Shown here in pieces: positions 16,103-24,007 of a stretch of DNA of 64,000 bases. The DNA is from Thermogemmatispora sp042408735 (lineage in GTDB: Bacteria; Chloroflexota; Ktedonobacteria; Ktedonobacterales; Ktedonobacteraceae): the NCBI RefSeq assembly GCF_042408735.1, contig NZ_JBHOQV010000126.1, forward strand, positions 62,001 to 126,000. The letters run 5' to 3'. The notes under the pieces are model-generated. The model was not told the DNA's origin. It ran no database searches and saw nothing but the letters and a program-made list of their open reading frames with translations. Both the position numbers and the translations under genes were made by a program. How positions within the stretch are numbered: the first letter of the stretch is position 1; the number at the start of each line of letters is the position of its first letter.

Positions 16103-16825
16103 GTGGCGGCACGACCAGCAGTACACCTGGAAAGAGCAGGTGCAACTGGCGCTTTGTCCAGTTGCGGCGCTCTCATCCCAGTGAAGGTCCTGGCGGCAGC
16201 CAAGGGCCGATTGGCCGGGCATTTGTCACCGGCCCAGCGCGCCCAACTGGTGCTGAGCATGCTCGAGCACGTTGTGACCACTCTGCGGGCCAGTGGTCTA
16301 TTCTCCAGGATCGTTGTGGTGAGCGCTGATGAGCGCGTACGCGCCTGCGCCGCTGCCTGGGGAGCGGAAGGCTGGCCCGAGGAGCAGCCGGGCCATAACG
16401 CGGCCCTGGAGGCGGCGGCCCGGCGCCTGCGCGCCGAGGGAGTGACGGCCCTGCTGACAATCTCTGCCGATCTCCCTCTGCTGCGGCGCGAGGAGATTGG
16501 GGACCTGCTGGCCCAGGCCCAGCGCTATCCCGTGGTGCTGGCTCCTGCCCACGACGGCCAGGGCACCAACGCCTTGCTGCTGCGCCCTCCCCTGCTCCTG
16601 CCCTATCTGTTCGGTGAGGGCAGTCTGCAGCGCTACAGCGAGGCCGCCCGGGGGCGCCACCTTGCCTGTGTCCGTTACGAGAGTCTGGGGCTGGCTCTCG
16701 ACATCGATACGCCGGAGGACCTCCAGCGCTCTGGCCTGGCTGAGCGCTGGCTGAGCGCAGCGCCCTCCGCGCACTGTCTCAGGGAGAAAAGATCATGCCA
16801 GTCGTTGGATATTCTGCAGCCTTAG
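16103..16825 (+). CDS. cofC: phospholactate/PEP guanylyltransferase (CofC/FbiD)
   Basis: Activates 2-phospholactate or phosphoenolpyruvate with GTP for CofD. About 240 aa from a GTG at 16103 with GAGGGAG ten bases upstream; the start is a judgement because the frame is open much further back. Nucleotidyltransferase blocks: ALIPVKVLAAAKGRLAGHLSP (about 25-45, the Lys/Arg GTP loop), ISADLPLL (Asp-binding motif), LAPAHDGQGTNALLLRPP and LALDIDTPEDL near the end. The 3' end overlaps the LLM oxidoreductase start by 31 bp. Which phosphoacid it uses cannot be read from sequence here. Confidence 0.92.
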   Translation: MAARPAVHLERAGATGALSSCGALIPVKVLAAAKGRLAGHLSPAQRAQLVLSMLEHVVTTLRASGLFSRIVVVSADERVRACAAAWGAEGWPEEQPGHNAALEAAARRLRAEGVTALLTISADLPLLRREEIGDLLAQAQRYPVVLAPAHDGQGTNALLLRPPLLLPYLFGEGSLQRYSEAARGRHLACVRYESLGLALDIDTPEDLQRSGLAERWLSAAPSAHCLREKRSCQSLDILQP

Positions 16826-17814
16826 AGCAGTTCCATCCCAGCGACCTCCTGCGCTGGTGCAGGGAGGCCGAGGAAGCCGGCTTCGGGGGCGTGATGGCCG
16901 CCGACCACTTCCATCCCTGGACGCCAACCCAGGGACAGAGTCCCTTTGTCTGGTCCTGGATGGGCGCCCTGGGGCTGGCCACGCAGAAACTCACCTTTGG
17001 TCCTGGCGTCACCTGCGCCTCCTATCGCTACCATCCGGCCATCATCGCCCAGGCCGCCGCGACTCTGGCGGCTATGTACCCAGGACGCTTCTGGCTGGGC
17101 ATCGGCACCGGGGAAGCGCTCAACGAACATGTCGTCGGTGGCGAGTGGCCCGAAGCGCCGGTGCGCCTGGAGCGCATGATCGAGTCGATTGAAATCATCA
17201 AACTGCTCTTCAGCGGCAAGAAGGTCCGCTACAGCGGCAAGCACCTGCGTATGGAGAGCGCCCGCCTCTATACGCGCCCAGAGACGCCGCCACCGATCCT
17301 GGTCGCCGCCTCCGGTCCCAAGGCAGCCGAAACCGCTGGACGGCTGGGCGATGGGCTGATCACGCCAGCGGCCCCGCCCGAGAAGCTCAAGATGCTGTTG
17401 GAGCGCTTTGAGAAGGGAGCGCGCGAGGCCGGCAAGGACCCGAGCAAGATGCCGCGCCTGCTTCAGCTCCACGTCTCCTGGGCCCCAACCCGGGAGGAGG
17501 CCGTCAACAATGCCCTGAAGGAATGGCCCAATGGCGGCATCAAGGCCCCCAAACAGGATATTCGCTCGCCAGAGGACTTTGAAGCCTTTGCCCAACTGGT
17601 GCGCCCTGAAGACTTCCAGGGCCGTGTCTTGATCTCGCCGGATCTGGACGAGCACCGGCGCCATATCCAGAGCTTCTTTGACCTCGGCTTCGACGAGGTC
17701 CATGTCCATAACGTCGGGCGGGACCAGAGCAGCTTTATCCGCGCCTACGGCGAGGCCGTCATTCCGGCCCTCCGCCAACCGGTTCCGGCCTCCCAAGAGA
17801 GGCCAACCTCCTGA
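16795..17814 (+). CDS. F420-dependent LLM-class oxidoreductase, FGD-like
   Basis: A luciferase-like TIM-barrel enzyme that uses F420. 339 aa. Blocks: VGYSAALEQFHPSDLLRW at the start, GVMAADHFHPW (30-40), WSWMGALGLATQKLTFGPGVT, RFWLGIGTGEALNEHVVGGEWP (about 98-120, the F420-phosphate-binding loop), AASGPKAAETAGRLGDGLIT. This pattern is closest to F420-dependent glucose-6-phosphate dehydrogenases and their relatives, which supply reduced F420, but hydroxyacid or sugar-phosphate relatives are possible. It starts inside the end of cofC, behind AGGGAG, so it is cotranscribed with the cofactor genes. Confidence 0.9.
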   Translation: MPVVGYSAALEQFHPSDLLRWCREAEEAGFGGVMAADHFHPWTPTQGQSPFVWSWMGALGLATQKLTFGPGVTCASYRYHPAIIAQAAATLAAMYPGRFWLGIGTGEALNEHVVGGEWPEAPVRLERMIESIEIIKLLFSGKKVRYSGKHLRMESARLYTRPETPPPILVAASGPKAAETAGRLGDGLITPAAPPEKLKMLLERFEKGAREAGKDPSKMPRLLQLHVSWAPTREEAVNNALKEWPNGGIKAPKQDIRSPEDFEAFAQLVRPEDFQGRVLISPDLDEHRRHIQSFFDLGFDEVHVHNVGRDQSSFIRAYGEAVIPALRQPVPASQERPTS

Positions 17815-17887
17815 GCGGTCCGGTGGGGCGGCCGCTCAGCCGCCCACAGGCAACAAGGACCGCCTGGAGAACGGGCCGACGAGCCGT

Positions 17888-17922
17888 CCCCCGGACCCTG
17901 GCCCATGGTCGGGGTCCGGGGG
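17888..17922 (+). terminator. strong hairpin after the LLM oxidoreductase gene
   Basis: An 11-bp perfect stem (CCCCCGGACCC / GGGTCCGGGGG) around a 13-base loop, 74 bases after the stop. No T run follows, so it may be an attenuating or processing hairpin before the next gene. Confidence 0.5.
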
Positions 17923-17995
17923 ATGCTTGAGGCAGGCACCAGTCTTCCCAAGAAGTGAAGCAATACCATCAAAAAAATAAGGAGGCATACGACAG

Positions 17996-18397
17996 ATGGC
18001 AGGGCTTTCGGAGCGCGCGCGCGCCTTCCTCCAGGAAAAGCCACGCTTTGGCGTCCTCGCTACAGTGAACGCCGATGGCTCTCCCCACCTGACCACCATG
18101 TGGTTCCTGCTGGACGGGGACGAGGTCCTCATGAATACCAGGGTGGGGCGCGTCAAGGAGCGCAACATGCGCCGCGACCCGCGGGTCTCTCTCTGCATCG
18201 AGGACGGCTATCGCTATGTCACCATCAGCGGGCGGGTGCGCCTGATCGATGACCCCGCGATAGCTCAGGCCGATATCTACCGGCTAGCGCGCTCCTACCA
18301 TGACGAGGACGGGGCCCGCCAGCAGATGGAGCATTTCAGCAAGGAGCAGCGCGTCACAGTGCGGCTGGCCTGCGAACAGGTCGTCGAGTACCTCTGA
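17996..18397 (+). CDS. PPOX-class (FDOR-B) F420-dependent oxidoreductase
   Basis: 133 aa split-barrel flavin/F420-binding protein. GVLATVNADGSPHLTTMWFLLDGDEVLMNT (about 18-47) and RVKERNMRRDPRVSLCIED are typical of the FDOR-B group, in which F420H2 reduces enones, biliverdin-like or other conjugated substrates. AGGAGG lies 11 bases before the ATG. It follows the F420 biosynthesis genes on the same strand, which supports F420 rather than FMN as cofactor. The physiological substrate is unknown. Confidence 0.88.
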   Translation: MAGLSERARAFLQEKPRFGVLATVNADGSPHLTTMWFLLDGDEVLMNTRVGRVKERNMRRDPRVSLCIEDGYRYVTISGRVRLIDDPAIAQADIYRLARSYHDEDGARQQMEHFSKEQRVTVRLACEQVVEYL

Positions 18398-18447
18398 AAG
18401 AAGGGGAGAGGGGCAAGAGGAAAGGGGCAGGGACCAGGGGCAGGAAG

Positions 18448-18499
18448 CGCGGGGAGACCAGAGCTGTGGGGTTGGGGCCCACGCTCTGGCCTCCCCGCG
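18448..18499. terminator. bidirectional hairpin between convergent genes
   Basis: A 17-bp stem with one mismatch (CGCGGGGAGACCAGAGC / GCTCTGGCCTCCCCGCG), 18-base loop, between the PPOX gene and the FTR1 gene, which converge. No T run on either side. Confidence 0.55.
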
Positions 18500-18554
18500 T
18501 GGCATGGTAGGGAGACCGTGATGTGACCTTCAGGCTGACGCCATCAAAGGCACC

Positions 18555-19598
18555 TTAAGAGGAGACCTCCGTTGCCGGGGCTGCAACCTCGGCAGTGGGA
18601 GGAGCCTCGGGCCGAACGGCGGGCCGCTCGCCGTGCTGGCGCGGTCGCCAGACGCGGACATACTCGGCCAGGAAGTAGGACCCAATAACCAGAATGGCCG
18701 CCAGAGCCTGGGCCACTAGCCCCTCAACGTTGGGGAAGACCGCGAACCAGAGACCCATCCAGTCAGGAATGGGCAAGGGAACAGGGGTAGTACTGAGCCA
18801 GCCAGCAAGCTGCATCTCCTGGACGCTCTCGCCCACCATCACAATCAGGACCACACCCAGCATGACCCCGGTCAGGACAAGCATCTTCTTGTAGGGGAGA
18901 CGATGGTGAGCAACGAAGGTCAAAGCTCCCACCGTGGCGGTGAAGGCCAGGCCGATCAAGACGCCGATGAGTACAATGCCTGAGCCAACCTGCATGCGGA
19001 GATTCTGCAGGAAGAGAACGACCTCGAAGCCTTCGCGATAGACCGAGGTGAAGCCAAGCACCACCATGCCAGCCACAATGCGCGACTGCTCATCTTCACC
19101 CAGGCTCAGCAAGCTGCGCCGCCGACGGTTGTGGAAAGAGATCCAGCCGGTCCAGTAGACACGGTGGAAGAACCAGTTCATGATGACGAGCAGAACGATA
19201 ACCGCCAACAGGCCCGTGGCCGCCTGCACGTGCAGCTCAGGCGCGTTCACCTCGCTGAGGATGCCAACGACAATGAACCAGGTGAGCAGCGTGGCAAACA
19301 GGGCCAGACCAGCCCCCGCCGCAATCGGACGCCGATATTTGCCATGCGCCCCCATCATGCTGGCCGTGATGGCTGCCAGCACCAAAATAGTCTCTAGCCC
19401 CTCACGAAAGACTAATAAACCCGTATCCAAAATAGCCGCGCCTGGACTCAGATGCGGAACGGTCGGGTCAGGATTGCCTTCAGCAGTAATACCCTGCCAG
19501 ACAAGGGCGGCAACAACTACCAGTCCAGCCAGCAGGAGGACTGCGCGGATAACCTTTTGTAGAAGACTCCCGGTAAAGTAGGCTTGTATGTACCTCAC
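18555..19598 (-). CDS. FTR1-family iron permease
   Basis: A membrane permease of the FTR1/EfeU family. 347 aa from a GTG at 19598 with AAAGGA nine bases upstream. A longer frame to 19727 would translate the operator region and is rejected. Two signature motifs, REGLE (residues 65-69) and REGFE (188-192), lie in membrane helices and carry the iron-binding glutamates. About seven hydrophobic segments are visible. The tail is Pro/Ala/Glu-rich and cytosolic. No EfeO or EfeB partner is adjacent. Iron-box operators sit on its promoter, so it should be induced when iron is scarce. Confidence 0.93.
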   Translation of the reverse strand: MRYIQAYFTGSLLQKVIRAVLLLAGLVVVAALVWQGITAEGNPDPTVPHLSPGAAILDTGLLVFREGLETILVLAAITASMMGAHGKYRRPIAAGAGLALFATLLTWFIVVGILSEVNAPELHVQAATGLLAVIVLLVIMNWFFHRVYWTGWISFHNRRRRSLLSLGEDEQSRIVAGMVVLGFTSVYREGFEVVLFLQNLRMQVGSGIVLIGVLIGLAFTATVGALTFVAHHRLPYKKMLVLTGVMLGVVLIVMVGESVQEMQLAGWLSTTPVPLPIPDWMGLWFAVFPNVEGLVAQALAAILVIGSYFLAEYVRVWRPRQHGERPAVRPEAPPTAEVAAPATEVSS

Positions 19599-19680
19599 TC
19601 CAGCAAGTCCTTTCGTCTCTTCCTTCTTCCTACCCGGTTGCGACCTGCCTCGCTTCGCAGATCCGCTCACTGCCCTCTCG

Positions 19681-19700
19681 ATATTAGGGCAGGCTAATAT
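19681..19700. promoter_or_regulatory. DtxR/IdeR-like iron box 1
   Basis: ATATTAGGGCAGGCTAATAT, a perfect 7-6-7 inverted repeat close to the DtxR-family consensus TTAGGnnnnnCTAA. It lies just downstream of the predicted transcription start of the FTR1 gene. Confidence 0.75.
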
Positions 19701-19717
19701 CTTAGTGGTGTACTCGG

Positions 19718-19747
19718 ATATTAGCATGGCCTAATCAGTTTTGTCAA
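19718..19747 (-). promoter_or_regulatory. FTR1 promoter overlapped by iron box 2
   Basis: Minus-strand TTGACA (19742-19747) and TAATAT (19718-19723) are 18 bases apart. The palindrome ATTAGCATGGCCTAAT (19720-19735) fills the spacer and the -10. A bound metalloregulator would block polymerase. Its centre is about 37 bp from that of box 1. Confidence 0.78.
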
Positions 19748-19966
19748 GGGGGAGACTGGCTTTCTTGACGCTGCTCCGCATCATTACCGGGGGATGCATT
19801 AAAAATCCGTGAAAATTGAAGACCATCCCTTGTATCCATATATTCGAATTGACATATTAAGCTCCTCTTTTCTAGAATGGAAGGCGTTCTGAGGCAAAGC
19901 CGTCCATCCGCCCAGCGCCGTGGAAAGAAGGCGCGGTCAGTAGAAAGGAGCAAGAGAGAAGGAGCC
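19748..19966. other. divergent spacer, FTR1 to methyltransferase
   Basis: About 220 AT-richer bases. It carries purine-rich ribosome-site sequence before the methyltransferase start and an AT-rich stretch (19780-19875) that probably holds its promoter; no box is clear enough to name. Confidence 0.4.
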
Positions 19967-20866
19967 ATGCCCTGGTGGTTCTTCAAGCATGGAGGAGGGA
20001 ACGAGCCTGAGCCGGGGGAGAGCCAGCCGGTGGAGGGGGCAGGGGGGGCGCGGAGTGGTCCCGCTGGGCAGAGCCGAACGTATCGGCTTTCCCTCCCTGG
20101 AGGGCTGCGAGAGATCGACCGGCAGGATCTGCAGCATTATGCCCTCAAGGCTGTCCTGCGTGCTAACTATCTGGCCCCGATTGGCAAGCCGGGCAGCATT
20201 CTCGATGCCGGCTGCGGGAGCGGCCAGTGGGCCTATGAACTCTGCCAGCAATTTCCCCAGGCCACGGTCGTTGGTCTTGACCTGGAGCCGATCCAGCAGA
20301 GAGCTGCCCCTCCCCCCAACTTTCGCTTTGTGCGGGCTAACCTGTTGGACGGTCTTCCCTTTGCCACCGGCAGCTTTGACTTTGTGCATCAGCGTCTGGT
20401 GGCCCGCTCTCTGCCCATCACCTGCTGGACAGTGCTCGTCAAAGACCTGGCACGGGTCACCGCCCCCGGTGGCTGGCTTGAACTTGTCGAGGGCGGAGCG
20501 CAGATCGCACCCGCCGGTCCTGCCACGCAAGAGGTCTTCTCACTCACCGGTCAATACCTGTTGGCCCGCGGCCTCGATGGCCAGGGGCTGATCGCCGGAT
20601 CGCTGGTACACTATCTGGAAGAGGCGGGCCTGAGCGCGATAGAGCAATGCACAGTCGCGGCGCCGCTGGGCGGGTGGGGGGGTCCGATCGGCCTGCTCCT
20701 CTTACAGGAGTTCCTGGAGACCTTTCTGGCCCTCAGTGAGCGTGTGGCGCGGCGCTTCCAACTCCCCCAGGAGGCTTTTGTCGCCCTGCTCCAGAGCATG
20801 CAGCGCGAGTGCAACGACCTGCACACCAACTATTATTTCACCATTGCCTACGGACAGAAGCCCTGA
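19967..20866 (+). CDS. class I SAM-dependent methyltransferase
   Basis: 299 aa from the ATG at 19967 behind AGAAGGAG; an upstream Met at 19877 has no clear ribosome site. The SAM site is SILDAGCGSGQWAYELCQQFP (motif I) with VVGLDLEP (motif II acidic residue), FVRANLLDGLPFATGSFDFVHQRLV (motif III/IV) and RVTAPGGWLELVEGG (post-III). The fold resembles UbiE/Methyltransf_25-type small-molecule methyltransferases. A 60-residue polar N-terminal extension precedes the core. Neighbours do not point to a substrate. Confidence 0.87.
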   Translation: MPWWFFKHGGGNEPEPGESQPVEGAGGARSGPAGQSRTYRLSLPGGLREIDRQDLQHYALKAVLRANYLAPIGKPGSILDAGCGSGQWAYELCQQFPQATVVGLDLEPIQQRAAPPPNFRFVRANLLDGLPFATGSFDFVHQRLVARSLPITCWTVLVKDLARVTAPGGWLELVEGGAQIAPAGPATQEVFSLTGQYLLARGLDGQGLIAGSLVHYLEEAGLSAIEQCTVAAPLGGWGGPIGLLLLQEFLETFLALSERVARRFQLPQEAFVALLQSMQRECNDLHTNYYFTIAYGQKP

Positions 20867-20873
20867 AGGGTAG

Positions 20874-21830
20874 TCAAGCGCCAGGCCGACCGATCTCCAC
20901 CCTCGCTCGGGTCGGAGCGAGTTGAGGCTGGCCCTCACCCAGTCCCTTCTCTGAAGCGGGGCCAGCCCAGTGGAGCGCCGTTGGCTGGGCGCTATAGCTC
21001 ACCAGGAGCCCACTAGTCGTTGTCCAGGTGGCCTGTGCGCAGTAGAGGAAGGCGGACGGCAAGCCCGTTGGAGCGGGTTGCTGGGCCAATTGCTCGTTCA
21101 GGCGTCCCTCAAACAAGGCGACCAGCCCGGTCACCGGCAGCCCTCCCAGATCAGCGTGCAGAAGGTGCACCTCGAGGTGGCAGGCCGAGGTCAGCGGCTG
21201 GACTTGCAGCAAGAAAGGGCGCGTCAGGGCTACCCCCAGGATGGTCAGCGTTTCTTCCCCCCTTATCTCGATCAGAGCGCCCGGCTGAGTTGTGATGCGC
21301 AGGTGACTGATCTGGCCAGGCAGGCCGGACTGCGGAAGATGCTGGTTGACAAGGGCTGTCAGATAGGCCGGCGAGAGCTGAAGCACAAGATCACTTCCAG
21401 AAGAGGAGACCGGAGAGGAGGTGGAAGCCAGAGGGAGGGGAGAGCGATCGGATCCCATGGACCCCAGAACGAGCAGAGCCACGAGTACGACGGCCAGCGC
21501 CCCACAGAGCATCCCCAGCAGGAAGGTCCTCATCGGGAGCCAGGGCCGCAGAGGGGTGGGGATAGGAGCGGAGGGAGGTCGCGCCTCCGTCACCTCTCTA
21601 TCGGGCAGCGGGCCGGAGAGTCGTCGGGTTGGACGCGCCCCTTCTGCCGGGGGGAGCCGTAACCTGAGCGGCCCCCGGCCTTGGGGATCGTCTGCAGGGT
21701 GGCTGACCTCTATCGGTTCGGTCAGGTCGGAGGAAGCGTCAGCGCCGTCGAAGAGAGGAACCGAGGCGGCCTCAACCGCCGGATCGGTCTGGTCGTCATC
21801 GCTGGCGCCGGTGTTGGCGAACCAGGGCAT
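20874..21830 (-). CDS. membrane-anchored protein of unknown function
   Basis: 318 aa from the ATG at 21830 (AAAGGAG about 12 bases upstream). An acidic/Pro-rich cytosolic N-terminus of about 95 residues is followed by one membrane helix (RTFLLGMLCGALAVVLVALLVL), a Ser-rich linker and an extracytoplasmic domain of about 170 residues. That domain reads LQLSPAYLTALVNQHLPQ, then alternating hydrophobic strands and a GLPVTGLVALF segment. The strand pattern resembles YpmS/LmeA-type lipid-binding beta proteins, but this is a weak visual match. It converges on the methyltransferase, seven bases apart. I assign no function. Confidence 0.7.
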   Translation of the reverse strand: MPWFANTGASDDDQTDPAVEAASVPLFDGADASSDLTEPIEVSHPADDPQGRGPLRLRLPPAEGARPTRRLSGPLPDREVTEARPPSAPIPTPLRPWLPMRTFLLGMLCGALAVVLVALLVLGSMGSDRSPLPLASTSSPVSSSGSDLVLQLSPAYLTALVNQHLPQSGLPGQISHLRITTQPGALIEIRGEETLTILGVALTRPFLLQVQPLTSACHLEVHLLHADLGGLPVTGLVALFEGRLNEQLAQQPAPTGLPSAFLYCAQATWTTTSGLLVSYSAQPTALHWAGPASEKGLGEGQPQLAPTRARVEIGRPGA

Positions 21831-22253
21831 GGCTGGCAAGACTCCTTTAGCAAGCAAACCTGCAGTGTATGATAGCCGTTCGGCCCCAGCGGCGCAAGAG
21901 GTTTTCTTTTTGGGCAGATCGCACAAAAGAGAGCGCCTTGCTTTCAGACAAAGTGCCCGTAGTCTCAGCAGCACGGGGGGACGTATCATAGAAGCAAGTA
22001 GGGGAGCTAGACCTCGACCGCCAGTGGAGAGAGAGGAAGAGAGCGGGAGGAAGGGGCGAGCGCGGGCTGTCACGAGGCGGCTGCCCCGGAGGCGCTGCTG
22101 AGCGCCAGCGCGCCGGAAGTCATCAGTTCAGCAGGAAAGAAAAGACCTAGCGACGAGCAGTCAGAAGTGAAGAGCACCAAGTGGCGACGAGAGCCGAAGG
22201 CGTGTCCGGCAAAGAGGCTGGGGAGAGACCAGTAAAGAGGAGAGTTCGACGGC
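21831..22253. other. divergent spacer upstream of glnA
   Basis: 423 bases between the anchored protein and glnA. It has a T-rich patch (GGTTTTCTTTTTGGG near 21900), several purine runs and the GAGGAG ribosome site of glnA near 22238. I see no riboswitch and no reliable -35/-10 pair. Confidence 0.45.
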
Positions 22254-23684
22254 ATGACACCTGAAGAAGTTCTGCAATTTGCTAAGGAGCGCGGTGCCAA
22301 GATGGTAGACTTCAAATTCGTGGATCTACCGGGCACCTGGCAGCATTTCAGCGTTCCGCTGCACGAACTGGATGAGGAGACGTTTGTCGAGGGGAAGTAT
22401 TTTGACGGATCGAGCATCCGCGGCTTCCAGACCATCGACGACAGCGACATGCTGGTGATCCCCGATCCAGATACAGCGTTCATGGACCCCTTTACCAGCG
22501 TCCCCACGCTGAGCCTCATCTGCACGGTGGCCCACCCCGGGCCGGGCGCGCACAAGCAGCCCTACAGCCGCGATCCACGGACGATTGCCCGCAAGGCCGA
22601 GCAATATCTGCGCTCGTCCGGGATTGCCGACGTCAGCTACTTTGGTCCCGAGGCCGAGTTCTTCGTGTTTGACAACGTGCGCTTCTCCTCGACCCAGAAT
22701 GTCCAGTACGCCGAGGTCGATTCGGATGAGGCGCACTGGAATAACGGCCGCAACGGCAGCGTCAACCTGGGCCACCGCCTGCGCCCGAAAGAGGGCTACT
22801 TCCCGGTCCCACCCAGCGATACCCTGCAGGACCTGCGCAGCGAGATGGTCCTGACGCTGGAGGAGCTGGGCGTTCCGGTCGAGGCCCAGCACCACGAGGT
22901 CGGCGGCGCCGGTCAGTGCGAGATCGATATCCGCTACAACACGCTGGTCAAGACCGCCGATAACCTGATGATCTATAAGTACGTGGTGAAGAATACCGCG
23001 CGCAGGCATGGGAAGACGGCCACCTTCATGCCGAAGCCGATCTTTGGCGACAATGGCTCCGGCATGCATGTGCATCAGAGCCTGTGGAAGGATGAGCGCC
23101 CGCTCTTCTACGATCCCGAGGGCTACGCCGGCCTCTCCCAGACGGCCCGCTACTATATCGGCGGCCTGCTGACCCACGCCCCCGCCCTGTTGGCGATCGC
23201 CGCTTCGACCACCAACAGCTACAAGCGGCTGGTGCCCGGCTTCGAGGCTCCGGTCAATCTGGTCTTCTCCAAGGCCAACCGTAGCGCCGCCGTCCGTATT
23301 CCCAATACGGACTGTCCATCCGCCAAGCGTATCGAGTTCCGTCCGCCCGATCCGACGGCCAATCCCTATCTGACATTCGCTGCTTTGCTGATGGCCGGCC
23401 TCGACGGCATTCGCCGCAAGATCGAACCCAGCGAGCACGGCTTCGGGCCAATCGATCGCGACCTGTACCACCTCTCCCCGGAGGAGCTGCGCGAGATCGG
23501 CTCGGTTCCCGGCTCGCTGGAGGAGGCCCTCAACGCTCTGGAGGCTGACCACGCTTTCTTGCTGGAGGGCGGCGTCTTTACGACCGACGTGCTGGAGCAT
23601 TATGTTGAACTGAAGCGCGCTCAGGTCAATGAGGTGCGCATGCGCCCCGTGCCGATTGAATTCGCCCTCTACTACGACGCCTGA
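22254..23684 (+). CDS. glnA: type I glutamine synthetase
   Basis: Makes glutamine from glutamate, ammonia and ATP; dodecameric cytosolic enzyme. 476 aa, the normal GSI length. Blocks: DFKFVDLPGTWQHFSVP (about 19-35), FDGSSIRGF (54-62, latch), GPEAEFFVFD (metal-binding Glu), GGAGQCEID, GSGMHVHQSLW, NRSAAVRIP (ATP/glutamate site). DRDLYHL near 400 matches the adenylylation-site tyrosine region of the GSI-beta subtype, so control by adenylylation is possible. GAGGAG lies ten bases before the ATG, and a U-rich terminator follows. Confidence 0.97.
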   Translation: MTPEEVLQFAKERGAKMVDFKFVDLPGTWQHFSVPLHELDEETFVEGKYFDGSSIRGFQTIDDSDMLVIPDPDTAFMDPFTSVPTLSLICTVAHPGPGAHKQPYSRDPRTIARKAEQYLRSSGIADVSYFGPEAEFFVFDNVRFSSTQNVQYAEVDSDEAHWNNGRNGSVNLGHRLRPKEGYFPVPPSDTLQDLRSEMVLTLEELGVPVEAQHHEVGGAGQCEIDIRYNTLVKTADNLMIYKYVVKNTARRHGKTATFMPKPIFGDNGSGMHVHQSLWKDERPLFYDPEGYAGLSQTARYYIGGLLTHAPALLAIAASTTNSYKRLVPGFEAPVNLVFSKANRSAAVRIPNTDCPSAKRIEFRPPDPTANPYLTFAALLMAGLDGIRRKIEPSEHGFGPIDRDLYHLSPEELREIGSVPGSLEEALNALEADHAFLLEGGVFTTDVLEHYVELKRAQVNEVRMRPVPIEFALYYDA

Positions 23685-23710
23685 TCCTTCTGAGCTGATC
23701 GTACGCACAA

Positions 23711-23775
23711 GCGAGCGGACCGCGGGGGATGAGCCATGCCCCCTCGAGTCCGCTCTTGTGTTCTTTCCTTTTCTT
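23711..23775 (+). terminator. intrinsic terminator of glnA
   Basis: Stem GAGCGGAC (23713-23720) with GTCCGCTC (23748-23755), inner GGGGG/CCCCC pairing, followed by a T-rich tract (TTGTGTTCTTTCCTTTTC). Confidence 0.85.
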
Positions 23776-23937
23776 TTCTTCTTCCTTCGCTTGTAGTCCT
23801 CCTTCTCTCTTCCCCTCCCGCCCGCCTCTAGAAGGCTGCTCCGGCGGAGGAGCGAGCGCAACAACTTACCGGTCGGAAGGAAGCGGCGACGCTCTTGCTC
23901 AAGCGGCCCGGCTGACTGGCTGTTTCGGCTCTGGCAA

Positions 23938-23946
23938 TGATATAAT
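23938..23946 (+). promoter_or_regulatory. extended -10 promoter of moaA
   Basis: TGATATAAT: a perfect TATAAT (23941-23946) with an upstream TG. No good -35 is seen. The predicted start, near 23953, leaves a 55-base leader, which fixes the moaA start at 24008 and rules out the longer frame. Confidence 0.65.
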
Positions 23947-24007
23947 TGAGTATCTCTGCTACCCGCGCAGTATGACGTCATCCTCGCTCTGTCTGGAGAG
24001 GCGCTTT

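Noticed and set aside
22326..23981. 551-codon open frame antisense to glnA
   Set aside because: It is a compositional shadow of glnA; its residues mirror the opposite strand and show no domain.
23947..24007. Molybdenum-cofactor riboswitch before moaA
   Set aside because: The leader is only about 55 bases, too short for the Moco RNA, and lacks its conserved blocks.
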